Below are positions 19,724-30,503 of a DNA stretch of 64,000 nt, piece after piece. The stretch covers positions 682,001 through 746,000 of the forward strand of contig NC_082405.1 in assembly GCF_004011695.2 (NCBI RefSeq), read 5' to 3'. A program made the translations under genes and the position numbers. The notes beneath the pieces are model-generated. The model ran no database searches. It was not told where the DNA came from and saw nothing but the letters and a program-made list of their open reading frames with translations. Position 1 is the first letter of the stretch, and each line of letters opens with the position of its first letter. Source of the DNA: Ascochyta rabiei. Its lineage: Eukaryota; Ascomycota; Dothideomycetes; Pleosporales; Didymellaceae.

Positions 19724-21047
19724 CTAGCTTGGTTTGGGTATCGAGCCTAGACCGGGCCAGCCTGTGGAGGATCAGCATCGGCGTTTGGTGTTTCCCGAAG
19801 ACATGGACTTACTCCAGATGGTCGTTCCCTCGTTGACCTTGGTCACGTGTACTTTGTCACCCACCTTGATCGTCTGGGACTTGGGCGCATTGGGAGCCCA
19901 GAAGGTATATCTTCCAAAGACGGAGCTCCACTTGGCGCCCTGGTCAATCCGCCTGTCCTTTGCCAGCCGCTTGAGCACCTGGCCCGACGGACCAAGCCCG
20001 GGCTTTCCCGTGTTGTAGTCGACATTGACGCTTTGGCAGCGTATGCAGTTGTGTGCCATGATCATCTCCGTCTTCTGGTTGATCTTGATCTTGCCCCAGT
20101 AGTCCTCCTGCCAGGGTTCGTTTGCGCCTTCGATGACAATGTTGGGCCGGAACTTTGTCATGTCCATCTTCTCGCCCTCGAGGCGGGCAGACACGTCGTC
20201 GAGGGACGTCTTGGAGGTGATGAGGAAGGGCGCGCAGTCGTGGAACTTGATGCGCCATGGCTCGGTTTGCCGGATGCCCATGAGCTGCTCCACATATCGG
20301 CCGAGAAAAGGTATGTTCTTCTTGAAGAAGGCGGTGAGCGGGTCTGGTGTGAGGGGTTGCATGTCTTGGAATATGACGGCCCGCTTGTTGTCGCCGACGT
20401 AGAGGAAGACAGCCTCGTAGCCGAGACACTCGCTGAACCACCGGCTGTACTTTTCACCCATGTTGAAGGCATCAGTAGCGCTGCTGAGCAGGTCCACACC
20501 GAAATGCTCGAGTTTCTCCGTATCGGGGACGAGCGGTATCCGGATTGTCCTGGCCTTATCCGCATCTCCGTATGCGCGAAAGGTGACGCGAATGGTAGCG
20601 TCGTTTGTGCCGTAGTTTTCAAACTCCTGGAGGAACTGCGACATCTCCGGAAAGCGGCCGATGTTCATGTTGGTCCAGGTTCCGTCGTCTTTTTTCTTCA
20701 CCAGCATGAATGTCCCTGCGACAGTGAGCAGGTAGGGCACGGACCACAACGGGGATGCATACGGTCGTGCTCGAAGCCATACTGGGTGGCAACGGCCTCG
20801 TTGAGAGGCACTGCGCGTAGAGACTTGATCGGGTATACGTAGATCTGCGAATTGGTTTAGTAGAGTACGGTTCCGGCATGGTGAGGCAGACCTCGGATAT
20901 GCGCATGGCAGTCAGGTTGTGGATCAGAGGGCTTAGGAAGCCCAGCAACTGATAGATCACGAAGGGGAAGACAACAAGGCCGGTAAGCAGCCATGCTGTG
21001 GGTATGTGATCAAGCTCTGAAGTTGGACGGTCTGCTATATTCTCCAT
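19724..21047 (-). CDS. membrane-anchored MOSC-domain protein (mARC-like)
   Basis: Four exons joined by introns at 20845-20891, 20716-20762 and 19762-19812 give about 390 residues. The start is the ATG at 21047 (MENIADRPTSELDHIPTAWL). A hydrophobic segment, TGLVVFPFVIYQLLGFLS, at about residues 19-36 is a single N-terminal membrane anchor. The MOSC N-terminal beta-barrel follows (IYVYPIKSLRAVPLNEAVAT; YGFEHDRTFMLVKK), then the MOSC domain with KFRPNIVIEGANEPWQED and NCIRCQSVNVDYNTGK. The Cys in the latter matches the molybdenum-ligand position of mitochondrial amidoxime-reducing components. These enzymes reduce N-hydroxylated compounds using a sulfurated molybdenum cofactor. The third intron replaces a readthrough tail with TTIWSWPGLGSIPKPS. 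The true substrate is unknown. Confidence 0.85.
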
Positions 21048-22435
21048 ATTGAAATGAGGTTGTTCACGAGCAAGGACGTGAAGGTGGAAAAGAGGTCGTC
21101 TTGTAACCCCACGTGCGCGCCCTCCCAAGACCCTAGCGACGAATGGAGCTCAGCACCTTGGCTGGTGAGCACTACGATAGTATCAGGCATAAGTTTAGGC
21201 GGGTCGCGCGACAGCTGGTGACCAAGCCCTCCGTATTGAAATATTTACCGTTCTGCAGGGGGCAGACGATAGAAGCAGTCAGCAGCTCAGATGCCTTCAT
21301 TGGCTTGAACAGAGACTAGGCGTTCTTGCATCTTCGGTCCGCGCCCTAGACGCCGTTGCCCACTTACACTACCTGTGCCCGATACCATAAGAGCGTCTAC
21401 GGTCCAGCATCCGAAGTGACGATGATGCGATGATGATTGTGAGAGCCCAGTGCTATCTATCCCTGACGGACAGTCACGATCGAGGCTTATCAAGACTGCA
21501 GCCAATCAGAGGCCCAGGTCTTTGGACATGGACGTGAACAGCTCAGCCACCTGCTCCCGCCACAGCAGCCACACAGAATGACAGCGTCTTTGCGCCGATA
21601 ACTACTGTCGAGCGTCTTGGCGGCAGAGATGACGCGCAGCTCGCGATTCCCTCTTCGATCGCTGAAGACGTCCGAGAGTCTCGTTTGCCCGGCCGAGGCA
21701 AAGTCTTCTGGAAACCGGAGTGCCAAACAGAGAGTGATTGGATGGAGGCGGGTTCGCTAGCAGCGGTGGAAGGGGGTTCCTGAGCTCCTGAGGGCGAAAG
21801 CGGGTCAGCAGGGAGCCGCTGCAAGGCACAGGCGATCGGAGGCGTGCAAAGGCGAGCGGTAGGAGAAAAAGTTGGTTTTGACAGCTTCACGACGGGGCAC
21901 TTGCATGCATGAAGCTGGGACCGGCGGGCTGTGGTTGGCCATGGCGGCAGAGGAGCGGTGGTAGCGCGTGGCTGTGCGAGCTCCCACCGGTGGGGCTGGC
22001 TTTGACGGCTGTGACGTCGAAAGAGGTGGGTGAATGCCCAAAGACAGTCGGGTTTCGGCTTCTTTCAACACCACGTGCGCTGTGTCTGCTGCTTTGTACT
22101 GGCTGCTGTGCGCTTGTATTCCAAGTACAAATTCCTTGAGGCACCTTGTGACACTTGTTGAGCGCTCCCAGGCGCGCGCCGAGGCCAAGATTCTCACCAC
22201 CTGCCATCAGACCACGGCGACAGTCCAGCTATCGAAACAGGACCACGCCCTGAAAAACGCACGACCAACGTCTTCTGCCCAGGCCACGCAGTCTCTGAGC
22301 CTTGTCCTGCTTACGTGGAAGCCGGCATCTTCGGTCGCGCATCGCGCACACCCTCCCCTCTGCGCCTGCTCTCCAAGGCTACCCTACAAGGCTACCCTAC
22401 AGGGCTACCGTCTGCGCGCGCAAAACCCACCCACC
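21048..22435. other. 1.4 kb divergent region between MOSC and patatin-like genes
   Basis: Only short low-quality open frames occur on either strand. Near 22375-22412 the sequence GGCTACC..TACA is repeated three times (12-13 bp units) just upstream of the patatin-like start. I see no RNA gene. Confidence 0.5.
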
Positions 22436-24406
22436 ATGGCCAACACACAAATCCGCCGCAAGGACACCACCAAAGGCCCACCGCTGCGCATTCTGTCCCT
22501 AGGTAGGTATTTTGAACCCCACGGCTGCGCGCAATCGCTGACAGGGCCGCAGATGGCGGAGGCGTGCGGGGGTACTCGATGCTCATCATCCTGCAGGAAC
22601 TGATGCACCGCACTTTTGTCGAGAGCGAAGGCAGGGCACCCAAGCGACACGAGATACCGAAACCATGCGAGCACTTCGACCTCATTGCGGGCACAGGCAC
22701 GGGCGGGCTGATTGCCATCATGCTGGGGCGGCTGCGGATGGATGTCGAGACGTGCAAGGACGTCTACGTGCGCATGACGAGGAAGGTCTTCGAGACAGAC
22801 AAGACGTTTGCTGGCATACCCTACCGATCGACGCTGTTCAAGGCCTCCAAGCTCGAGGAGGCCATCATGGAGTGCGTGCGCGAACACACCATCTACGACG
22901 ACGAAGGCAACGACAACCACGACGGCCTGGCCTCCTCGGCCGACCTCGGTGCCCCCATGACGCCGGGCAGCGCCCTGCACCAAGGACGCATCCACCGAAG
23001 CGCCAGCAACGCCAGCCGGTACAGCCAGATCGGCATGGCCCCAGTCAACATGCGCGTAGCCGCCATGAAGTGGGGCAATCCTCACGCGTTGCTGTACGAC
23101 AACCGTGAGGAGCGCACAAAGACGTGAGTCCGAATGAACAAACACCCACGCGTGTATGCTGACGCTGCCCAGCGCGGTCACGGCTGTCTACAAGGGCACG
23201 AAGAAGGCCGGAACCGGCCAGATCTGGCTTCGATCCTACGACTCGCGCAAAGAACCCGCCGTAGCGCCCAACGCCACCATCTGGCAAGCGGGCCGTGCAA
23301 CCGCGGCGACAGCGCTCGCCTTCAAACCAATCCAGATTGGCCAGTCCGTCTTTCTAGATGAAGGATCTGGCAAGTTCAACCCAGCGCCCATGGTGCTCGA
23401 CGAGGCTGTCGGCAACGAATGGCCCGGCCGCGAGATTGGCGTGTTCCTCAGCATCGGCACAGGCAAGCGGCCGGATGGGACAAGCACCCAAGAACACCTC
23501 TGGTGGGAAGGCTTCGTCTCGGGTGGCATTGGCGATTTTGCAGAGGCTCGGCGAAGACTCATCTCCAAGATCGAGGGCTGCGAGAAGACACACAAGGAGA
23601 TGAAGGACCACCTTGCACGGCGCCAAGTCAACCCAGAGAACTACTACCGCCTCAACGTCAATGTGGGTGTGGGCGAATTCGGCATGAACGAGTGGAACGC
23701 TCTCTCCGAGATCAGCACAAACACACGCATGTATCTGGCCGAAAAAGACGTACAGGGCATGTCTCTCGACGCCGCTGCGAAGATTGCGCGAATCCACCGC
23801 GCAAAGTTGCGCTGGGAGCGTGCGGAAAGGGGCCAAAATCCTCTTGCAGCCGCATCTCCACCACCCAGCAAGCCGCTGCCAACGATCCCAGACCCGATTG
23901 GCTTCGCCGTCGAGCTTCCCGCTGAGGAGCTCACCCCCGAGTACATGTCGACGATGCAACAGTCCGACCTTCGCCCTGCACCCTTGCAGCCCCACCGACC
24001 GCAACACCAAGACAACGACAAGTATCTCGTGGTCTCCTCTGACGAGTTCCCACAGCCCGTGGGGAGCATCAACGACATGCCACCGCGGCATTCGGGCGAG
24101 TTGGTCTCTCCAGGGCGCACCTCAGACGAGCAGTTCTCCACCGACCGCCCCATGTCCTACGCCGGGTCGCCGAGGATAAGCTACGAGCCACCACCGCGGC
24201 CGCCGAAGACACCACTACAGGACGGCAAGGCCCCGCCGCCTCTGTCCGCACACCCAGCGTTCAGAACGTCGCCTTCCCACCGCACGTCTCCACCGCCGGG
24301 GGGTGCATTCGCGCGACCGCCGCCAGGCGCGCCGCTGCCCTACCCAGACGACGACGGGCCGCCGCCGGTGGTCAACAAGGCGAGCAAGCCAGAGTACACG
24401 CGGTAG
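22436..24406 (+). CDS. patatin-like phospholipase homologue with Gly at the nucleophile position
   Basis: Three exons, 22436-22502, 22553-23123 and 23173-24406, give 623 residues. Intron 1 splits the Asp codon of the oxyanion-hole motif, so splicing rebuilds LSLDGGGVRGYSM. The patatin domain covers about residues 18-330. The usual nucleophile elbow GxSxG reads GTGTGG at residues 69-74, so Ser is replaced by Gly71. The acid-side motif reads FLDEGSGKFNPAP, keeping Asp275 but with Glu where Gly is usual. VFLSIGTGKRPDG and a helical segment follow. The last 230 residues are Pro/Ser-rich and disordered. Classical patatins are acyl hydrolases using a Ser-Asp dyad; with no Ser here, hydrolysis by that mechanism is doubtful. 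I recall similar GTGTGG motifs in other fungal patatin-domain proteins, so this is probably not a sequencing error. Confidence 0.88.
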
Positions 24407-24513
24407 TGCCGTGTCAACCAGGCGAGCAAGCCAGAGTACATGTGGTAGTGCCGTGTCAACAAGACGAGCAAGCCAGAGTACACGCGCTAGTGCCGTGTCA
24501 ACAAGGCGAGCAA
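24371..24513 (+). repeat. 42-bp tandem repeat spanning the patatin-like stop codon
   Basis: Units begin at 24371, 24413, 24455 and 24497 (last one partial), each starting GTCAAC and containing GCGAGCAAGCCAGAGTACA then a TAG. Only the first copy is translated, as VNKASKPEYTR-stop. The period is 14 codons, so every later copy also has an in-frame TAG. Confidence 0.92.
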
Positions 24514-24875
24514 CAGGGGAGAAGTGGTAAGCTGGTGTAATGACGATACGATCAACAGCTGATCTTGGCGAGGTGGCAGGACTGATGTGGCAGGTTGGAG
24601 CTGTTTTGTTTGTAACTCTAGATACCCTTTGGAATTCCGATGGCTGCATGGATCCGAGCCTTTTCATGCTGGCTCGTGTGCGAAATATACCTTGATCAAG
24701 TGAGAGTGTTGATGGGAGACTCACTCACAGTCACCTCGATTCATGTTCATGCTCATTTTCATATTCATGCTCATGTTCATGCTCATGCTCATGCTCATGT
24801 TCATGTTCATGCTCATGTTCATGCGTGCACTTTGAATACCATCCATCATCCTTCCTCCACCCTCTCCTCTGCGCT
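24407..24875. other. convergent intergenic region between patatin-like gene and allantoicase
   Basis: This contains the 42-bp repeat copies, then plain sequence, then a CATGTT/CATGCT hexanucleotide tract at about 24741-24824. Both flanking genes end here. Confidence 0.6.
24741..24824 (+). repeat. hexanucleotide (TCATGT/TCATGC) microsatellite
   Basis: About fourteen imperfect six-base units alternate CATGTT and CATGCT. The tract lies about 50 bp from the allantoicase stop codon, probably inside its 3' UTR. Confidence 0.85.
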
Positions 24876-26001
24876 CTACGCTCTCCGTCCAAAAACCCTA
24901 AACCGCTTCACCCCGCCGTCGGGGATAATCACCAGCTTGGCGTGCGAATACGTCTGGCCCTGGACATTGGCCAGCTCGGCACGGTACTCCATCTCGACAT
25001 CCGGCGCGCTCTTCTGCGGCGCCAAGACCTCGACCCACGCGCCATCGTCATGGGCGGGGTCTGCATCGAAGCGGCCGGCGAAGACCTGGACGCGCTGGGG
25101 GAAGTTGCCGCGGAAGTGCGCGGTGTCGACGACGAGGTGGTCGATCTGGCCAGAGCAGCCGAGGCGGACAATCACCCAGTCGACGTGGTCGCCGCGCGTG
25201 CGCTTCGTCTCCCAGCCGTCGCCCATGTCGTGGCCGCGGCCGGGCAGCAGCAGGTTGTCCTTTGTGCCAAAGTGCTGGTCGGAGCACGAGGTGGCGACGC
25301 CGCCGCTGACGGTCGCGCTGAGCTCGAACACGGCCGAGGCGGCCGCGGGGAACACGGGGACCGCGTGCCCGTACAGGCGGAACCGCGCGATCCCGCCGTC
25401 CGGGTACATCAGCAGGCGGACGTGGGTGTACGCCTTGTCCGTGACGGCCGGGAGCAGCCAGCCGTGGCGCTGCGAGGGTCCGCACTCCTGCTTGGCCAGC
25501 ACGGGCTCCCAGGCAGCGTACGCCTCGGTCTTGACGTCCTCGTCCGAGTCGGCAAAGGTGGCCTCGACCGCGATTTCGGGCGCGTGGTTGCCGTTGAAGA
25601 AGGCCGTGTCGACTTCCACGCCCGCGACTCGCCCGCTGGCAGTCCCCAGGCGGATCACGACCCAGTCAAAGGGCGCGCTGTTGTGGCGCCGTGTCTCCCA
25701 CCCGTCGTACCAGGCGCCCGAGTGCACGAAGACGCCTGGGCGCGAGATGGGCGCCGTTTTGGTGGTGAGGTTGGAGGCTGCTGCGAACCACTCGTCGCTG
25801 AAGGATACGATCTTGGAGCCCAGCGGCGCGGAGATGAGGTCTGCGTGTGTGAGTTGGCGGGCGTGGTCGTAAAAAGGGACGGCGTGGAGGGGCGACGCAA
25901 TAGGATCCAACGAGGACATGTCAATGGGCAGAGCGCATACCGGTGTACTTTGACTTGAACGTCTCATCGATCTGATCCGCGGGGATGAACCTGACTGCCA
26001 T
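24876..26001 (-). CDS. DAL2: allantoicase
   Basis: Two exons, 26001-25941 and 25840-24876, separated by a 100-nt intron (GTATGC..CAG), give 341 residues. Exon 1 is MAVRFIPADQIDETFKSKYT; splicing rebuilds KYTDLISAPLGSKIVSFSDE. The protein is two homologous jelly-roll repeats. The first contains FVHSGAWYDGWETRRHNSAP and FDWVVIRLGTASGRVAGVEVD; the second contains GHDMGDGWETKRTRG and DWVIVRLGCSGQIDHLVVDT. Each repeat ends with an RFRLYG or RFRVFG strand. Allantoicase hydrolyses allantoate to ureidoglycolate and urea, a step in using purines as nitrogen source, in the cytosol or peroxisome. Length matches the family (about 340). The intron is readable in the coding frame, so a start inside it (25967) would be an error. 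Confidence 0.95.
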
Positions 26002-26075
26002 GTCGAGTGGAGTGGTGTCGAGTGGAGTGGTGTCGAGTGGAGTGGTGTTGAGTGAAGTGGTGTTGAGTGGAGTGG
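26001..26075 (+). repeat. 15-bp tandem repeat abutting the allantoicase start codon
   Basis: Five copies of TGTCGAGTGGAGTGG, the last two slightly changed, begin at the very base that pairs with the allantoicase ATG. They occupy its 5' leader or core promoter on the minus strand. Confidence 0.88.
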
Positions 26076-27092
26076 TGTTCAGACCGCAAAATCCAAGTCT
26101 CCCAAGATCCCCTCAATCAACTCGACCTAGAACACAACGTGAGAGAGAGGGAAAAAGAAAAAAAAAAAAAAAAAAAAAAAAACGAATATAAAAAAAGAGC
26201 CTCGTCAACGCAGATCGAGAGAGTAGTCGTTGGAACGAGAACAAGTACAGGAGCAAGAAACCTCCTGAATCCGCGGGGTCACCCCTCGTTTATCTACCCT
26301 CTCCATCCATCCACCCCAACCCAATACCCACTCGGTAGTCATCCATCGGCGCCCGCCGCCCCCCTCCAGACACCACCTCACCCGCGAACCCCCGAAAGAG
26401 CCGAGCAAGGAGAGGGAGGGAGGGAGAGAGGGGAGGGATGGTTGGTTAGCTGCTGACATCCCTATTTCGACAGCTGATGGAATCGAGTAATTCCCGAGTG
26501 ATGATGCGAGCCAAGAGGCGGGCGGCCGGGCGGGGACTACATGGTACGTGGTAGGGTCGGGCTGTGTAGATACGGGGTGACATGATTCTACACCTGATAG
26601 CGTGATGAGGGCTACGCTTGGCTGGGTTCGGATAGCAGCGCAGGGGTGTGATTGCGTTGCGCCGAATCACAACGTGCGTCGAATCACAACATCAAGGTTT
26701 GCGCTGCGTCGAACCACTAACATCAAGGTTTGCGTTGCAGGGACAAAGTTTTTCGTCTTCTTGGAGATGCTGGTAGTCAAGTGGTTCAAGAGACGTTTTT
26801 GCTCGAGTATCTATGCAAATGCGCAAAGTGGTCGCGGGAGCTCGCTAAAGCCATGTCTATATCCAAAATGCCGTCACGCCCCCCCCTTGTCACAAGGTCA
26901 CTCTCCAACTTGGCGCTTCTGTTCTTCATACACGACACGTCTACTGGCTGTGGGACGTGACACCAAGGCGATTGGCCGTGGAGAAGCGTAGCCGCCGCGC
27001 TGCTTCGTCCTTTTACTTCTGACCCAACCTGGGTGCAAGGACCTGCAACACGCCCTCTGTTAGCTCAGTACTACCAAGAGAGCTTCCTAGCT
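26002..27092. other. 1.1 kb gene-free stretch upstream of allantoicase
   Basis: This holds the 15-bp array, a run of about 25 A at 26158-26182, a purine-rich GAGGGAGGGAGGG-type stretch near 26410-26440, and an imperfect repeat (GTGCGTCGAATCACAAC / ACATCAAGGTTTGCG) near 26640-26740. The right end is the 3' flank of the ankyrin-DIL gene. I see no gene. Confidence 0.55.
26158..26182 (+). repeat. poly(A) tract of about 25 bases
   Basis: An A-run follows GAAAAAG. No upstream open reading frame or target-site duplication marks it as a retrotransposon tail. Confidence 0.8.
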
Positions 27093-29619
27093 TCACCCGT
27101 AGCTCGGGTCGTTCCACTGGCTCTCCTCGTAGTACCCGCCGTTTTTGCTGCCTCCGCTGAGATCCAGCTTGGCCATGAACTCAGGCGGTACCGTCGGGAT
27201 GTACTTTCTCTCGCGCTCCCTGTTGACGCCACCAAAGCCAGCACCGTAGCTGATGAGCATATCAGTCGATGTCGGTAGTGAGAAAGGAAGCATGTAGGAT
27301 GGATCCAGGAGGAGTTCGCTCGGCGCATCGTCTTCTTCCCTCTCCAGCTCTCCAGAAACACGCGATGGCGCTGGTGATGGCTCTGGCGCGAGCGTAGCCC
27401 CCGAGGATGGCTTGATGGGTGTTGTGGGTTCCGCATCGGCGCCTCTTTGTGATGGGTTCGGTGACCTCGCCCGCGTCTTGCGTTCTGCTGCAGCTTGCTG
27501 AAGGTGCACAATGTACTTGGACGCACTCTTGGGCAAACCCTTTTCACCCACTTCTGGTCTGTAGTACTTTGCCGTGTGCAGGAGCTGTTGCGCCGATAAC
27601 CGTGTCAGCTGCTGTATCGTGCCAACAAGAGACTCCAGATCTTCTCCGATGGACGTGAAGCACTGCAGCCACTGCAGCAGCTGAATGAGCGGCTCAATGT
27701 GTTTCCTTGTCGACTCGACGGTGTTGTCGCCGGTCGAAGTCATCGATCCGTTCTCGTAGTGCTCGGGTTGCCGGTTGTTGGACCGCGCCCAGTCCTCCAG
27801 TGTCGACACATTCATGCGGATCTGCATAGCCTTTGTTCGTGCAAGGTACTTTCGATTCGACATGATGCGATTAAACATCTCTGCGGAGAGCCAGTAGATC
27901 AGCTGCGACAGCACTTGAGCAGTGATGACTGAATGCACATCGTACAGGTCGAGGACGAAGAGTGTCGAGGAAAGGAGGGAGGTGATGTTGCGAGGCGATG
28001 GCTTTGCCCTGGCCTTTGGTGAGGGAGGCCGAAATCGCTTCTCGAGGGGTTCCAAGGGTTTCGCTTTCGGTTTCGAGCGGAAGATTTTCCATTCGTGCTG
28101 GAACTGCACGTCTTCGAAGCCGGGCATCGGTTCGTGTTCAAGCATGGACGAATCGAGGTTCTTGTCCATTCTTCGCTCGGCGTCCCGGATGATCAGGATG
28201 AAGATCTCGTTGATGAGCTCGGCCATCTGCAGTTGAAACTCGGTGGCGGCCGTAGCCAGTCCTGTGTCCTTCTTCATGTAGTGCAGGAGCAGCGTGGCGT
28301 TGGACATCCAAAAGGCAAGCACGGTCATGTCCCACTGGTACTTGTCCACAACTTGGTTGATCTTGCCCATGGCCGATACAAGAAGCGTCTCGAGCAGGTC
28401 TGCGCTGGCGTGATAGTGGGCGTAGCGAGCGGCCAGGAAGAGAATGTTTGCAGGCACCGGCTTCTGGGAGGGTGAGCGCTGCGGGGTCATGTTTGTGATG
28501 ATGATGTCGAGAATGCGCTCCAGCTCGCTCTCTTGGAAGACGAACATCTGGTCGTTCAGACATCGGTCCCAGATGAAGTCTTGGCCTTCTTCAGGCTCTT
28601 CGGGAGACTGTGCATGTCAGCCGTGGTTTCAGCAAGACTAGCTGCACACAGCTTACCTCTGGCTGTTCGTCCAGCCCCAGGTTGCCAATGTCGACTTCCA
28701 GGTTGAATGCGCTTTCCATCATCATGCGACGCTTCATGTCGTTCTCCTGCATCTCTTGCTCGAACCGGTCGTTCTCCAGGCCTGCGTTGTAGAAGTCGTC
28801 GACGCCTGCGTTGCCAATGGCGTAGCCGCTCTCGTGCAGGTAGTCTGATATCTCGCTGTTGGGCTCGACGAAATCGAAGGCTGTCCTACCGCCTGAGGAC
28901 TTGACGTCGGTCGAGGCTCCGTGGTCGAGCAGGAGCTTGACGATGCCCTTGTGTCGGTTCGTCATGGCCCACATGAGCGGGGTCCAGCGGTTCTTGTCCT
29001 GTATGTCGACCTTGGCGCCCTCTTGGATGAGTATGGCTGCGACGTCGTCATGGCCAAAGCAGCTCGCGTAGACCAGCGGCGGGGTGCCCTCTGCGTCGAC
29101 GGCGTCCGTGTCGATGTACTCCCTGGCCTTGCCTTGGAGCAGGCGCTTGACGCGCTCGAGTTCGCCGTTGGAGGTGGCCAGGGTGAAGAGCCCCTGCAGG
29201 GCCTCTCTCTTTTCCTGGTGGGACAGCTTGTCGTCGGCGACCACCTTGGCCTCGTCGCCCGCGTTATCGTTCTTCAGGCGGGCCTGGTGTGCGAGCATCT
29301 GGACGAGGCGGCTGTCGCTGTCCTCGAGCTGCTGCATGTCCTCGTCGCCGAAGCTGGGGTCGTCGAGGGAGAGGTTGAAGCTGAGGGGCCGGGCGGGCAT
29401 GGGCGTGGTCAGGAACGACTGGCCTGCACAGGAGGTCAGACTGGCAGGAGCGGGTTAGGGCTGGTACTCACCCTGCCACGCATCGTACATCTCCGTCTCT
29501 TCGGGCAAGTATGCGCTCACGGGGCGGCGGTCATTGAGCGACGTGGGCAGGTCGGCGGGGAGTTGGCGAGCCGGGGGCGGATCGTCCTGGAAGCCATGCT
29601 CTCGGTCGGTAATGTCCAT
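27093..29619 (-). CDS. ankyrin-repeat and DIL (dilute) domain protein
   Basis: Three exons, 29619-29472, 29423-28657 and 28607-27093, with 48- and 49-nt introns, give 809 residues. The N-terminus (MDITDREHGFQDDPPPARQL) is disordered. Ankyrin repeats lie at about residues 120-235 (GTPPLVYASCFGHDDVAAIL; NRWTPLMWAMTNRHKGIVKL). The DIL-type helical region runs from about 310 to 650 and includes PANILFLAARYAHYHASADL, AFWMSNATLLLHYMK and LSQLIYWLSAEMFNRIMSNR. DIL is the globular cargo-binding fold of class V myosins; here it occurs without a motor. After a Pro/Ser-rich linker the tail contains MLPFSLPTSTDMLISYG, a piece typical of DIL C-termini. A role in vesicle tethering or polarity is inference. 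The gene is divergent from the histidine kinase gene. Confidence 0.88.
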
Positions 29620-30503
29620 TGTGCAACATTGGGTGGGGGTGGTGTGGGGGTGCAAGGCAGTGTGTGTGCGGGGAGGTGGAAAGGGCGGTGGAGAGGGCAG
29701 AGGGCAGGGCAGAGGGCAGGGCAGAGGGCAGGGCAGAGGGCAGGGCAGAGGGCAGGGCAGAGGGCAGGGCAGAGGGCAGGGCAGAGGGCAGGGCAGAGGG
29801 CAGTGTGCATCCGTGTCGAGCGTAGAAGACGGCGGCGGGGCGGAGGGGGAGCAGCGGCTACGTAGCCATGGGCATGGCAGTGCAGTGACTGCCTATTGCG
29901 AACCAAGGCCGTGTCCAGTGTCTCGGGGGATGCAGGTGGTTGGGCGTGTGTGCAGTCCAGTCTGCAGTCTGAGGTCGGCGGTCGGCGGTCGCTGGTCGCT
30001 GCATCTGGGCGTCTGGAGAAGCTGAGGCAGTGTCGCGACGTTGGCCGATCGCCGACCAGGAGCTGCCATTCGCTGCCGCCGAGGTGGGGCGCCCGGAGGC
30101 ACGAGCGGAAGCTTAACAGCGTGGCGGCGTCGAGCTTGGCTGGACCTCCCAATCCTCTGCCAATCCGCGCCCAGTCAGCATCACCGGTCCCGCACTTGCT
30201 GTGCACGCACTCGTTTCCACGCCTACGATGCTAGTCTGCCCTCCTGCGCGCTGAGACTTGTCTCTGCTTCTTACGTCTTACGTCTACATCCTGCATGCGC
30301 TCTGGACACACCTGCACGCCAAACCTACCGCCACACCTACCGCCACACCCACCGCCATCGCCATGAGCACTGCAGCGTCCTGAACCCGCTCGGCCATCCC
30401 CATCACCCTCACCCTCACCACATCACACGGCCTGGTCCCACCACGCCCCGACCCAGACGATGCCTCGAGCCCCACTCGTCTGAACACGTCGACGTCCAGC
30501 ACT
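29620..30503. other. divergent region between ankyrin-DIL and histidine kinase genes
   Basis: This holds the 12-bp GC-rich array (29694-29803) close to the ankyrin-DIL ATG and the pyrimidine-rich leader of the kinase gene, which contains CCACACCTACCGCCACACC repeats near 30325-30360. No gene is supported. Confidence 0.55.
29694..29803 (+). repeat. 12-bp tandem repeat AGGGCAGGGCAG, about nine copies
   Basis: Near-perfect purine-rich repeats start about 75 bp upstream of the ankyrin-DIL start codon, so they probably lie in its promoter or 5' leader. Regular GGG runs on the plus strand could support G-quadruplex formation. Confidence 0.9.

Noticed and set aside
24825..25958. Plus-strand open frames of 377 and 410 codons opposite allantoicase
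   Set aside because: The minus strand encodes a clear allantoicase with both repeats. The opposite frames are open because of high GC and have no domain.
26158..26182. Possible retrotransposon poly(A) tail
   Set aside because: No reverse-transcriptase remnants, target-site duplication or element body lies next to it.
29534..30025. Gly/Arg/Gln-rich open frame over the 12-bp array
   Set aside because: It is produced by the tandem repeat and overlaps the first exon of the ankyrin-DIL gene on the other strand.
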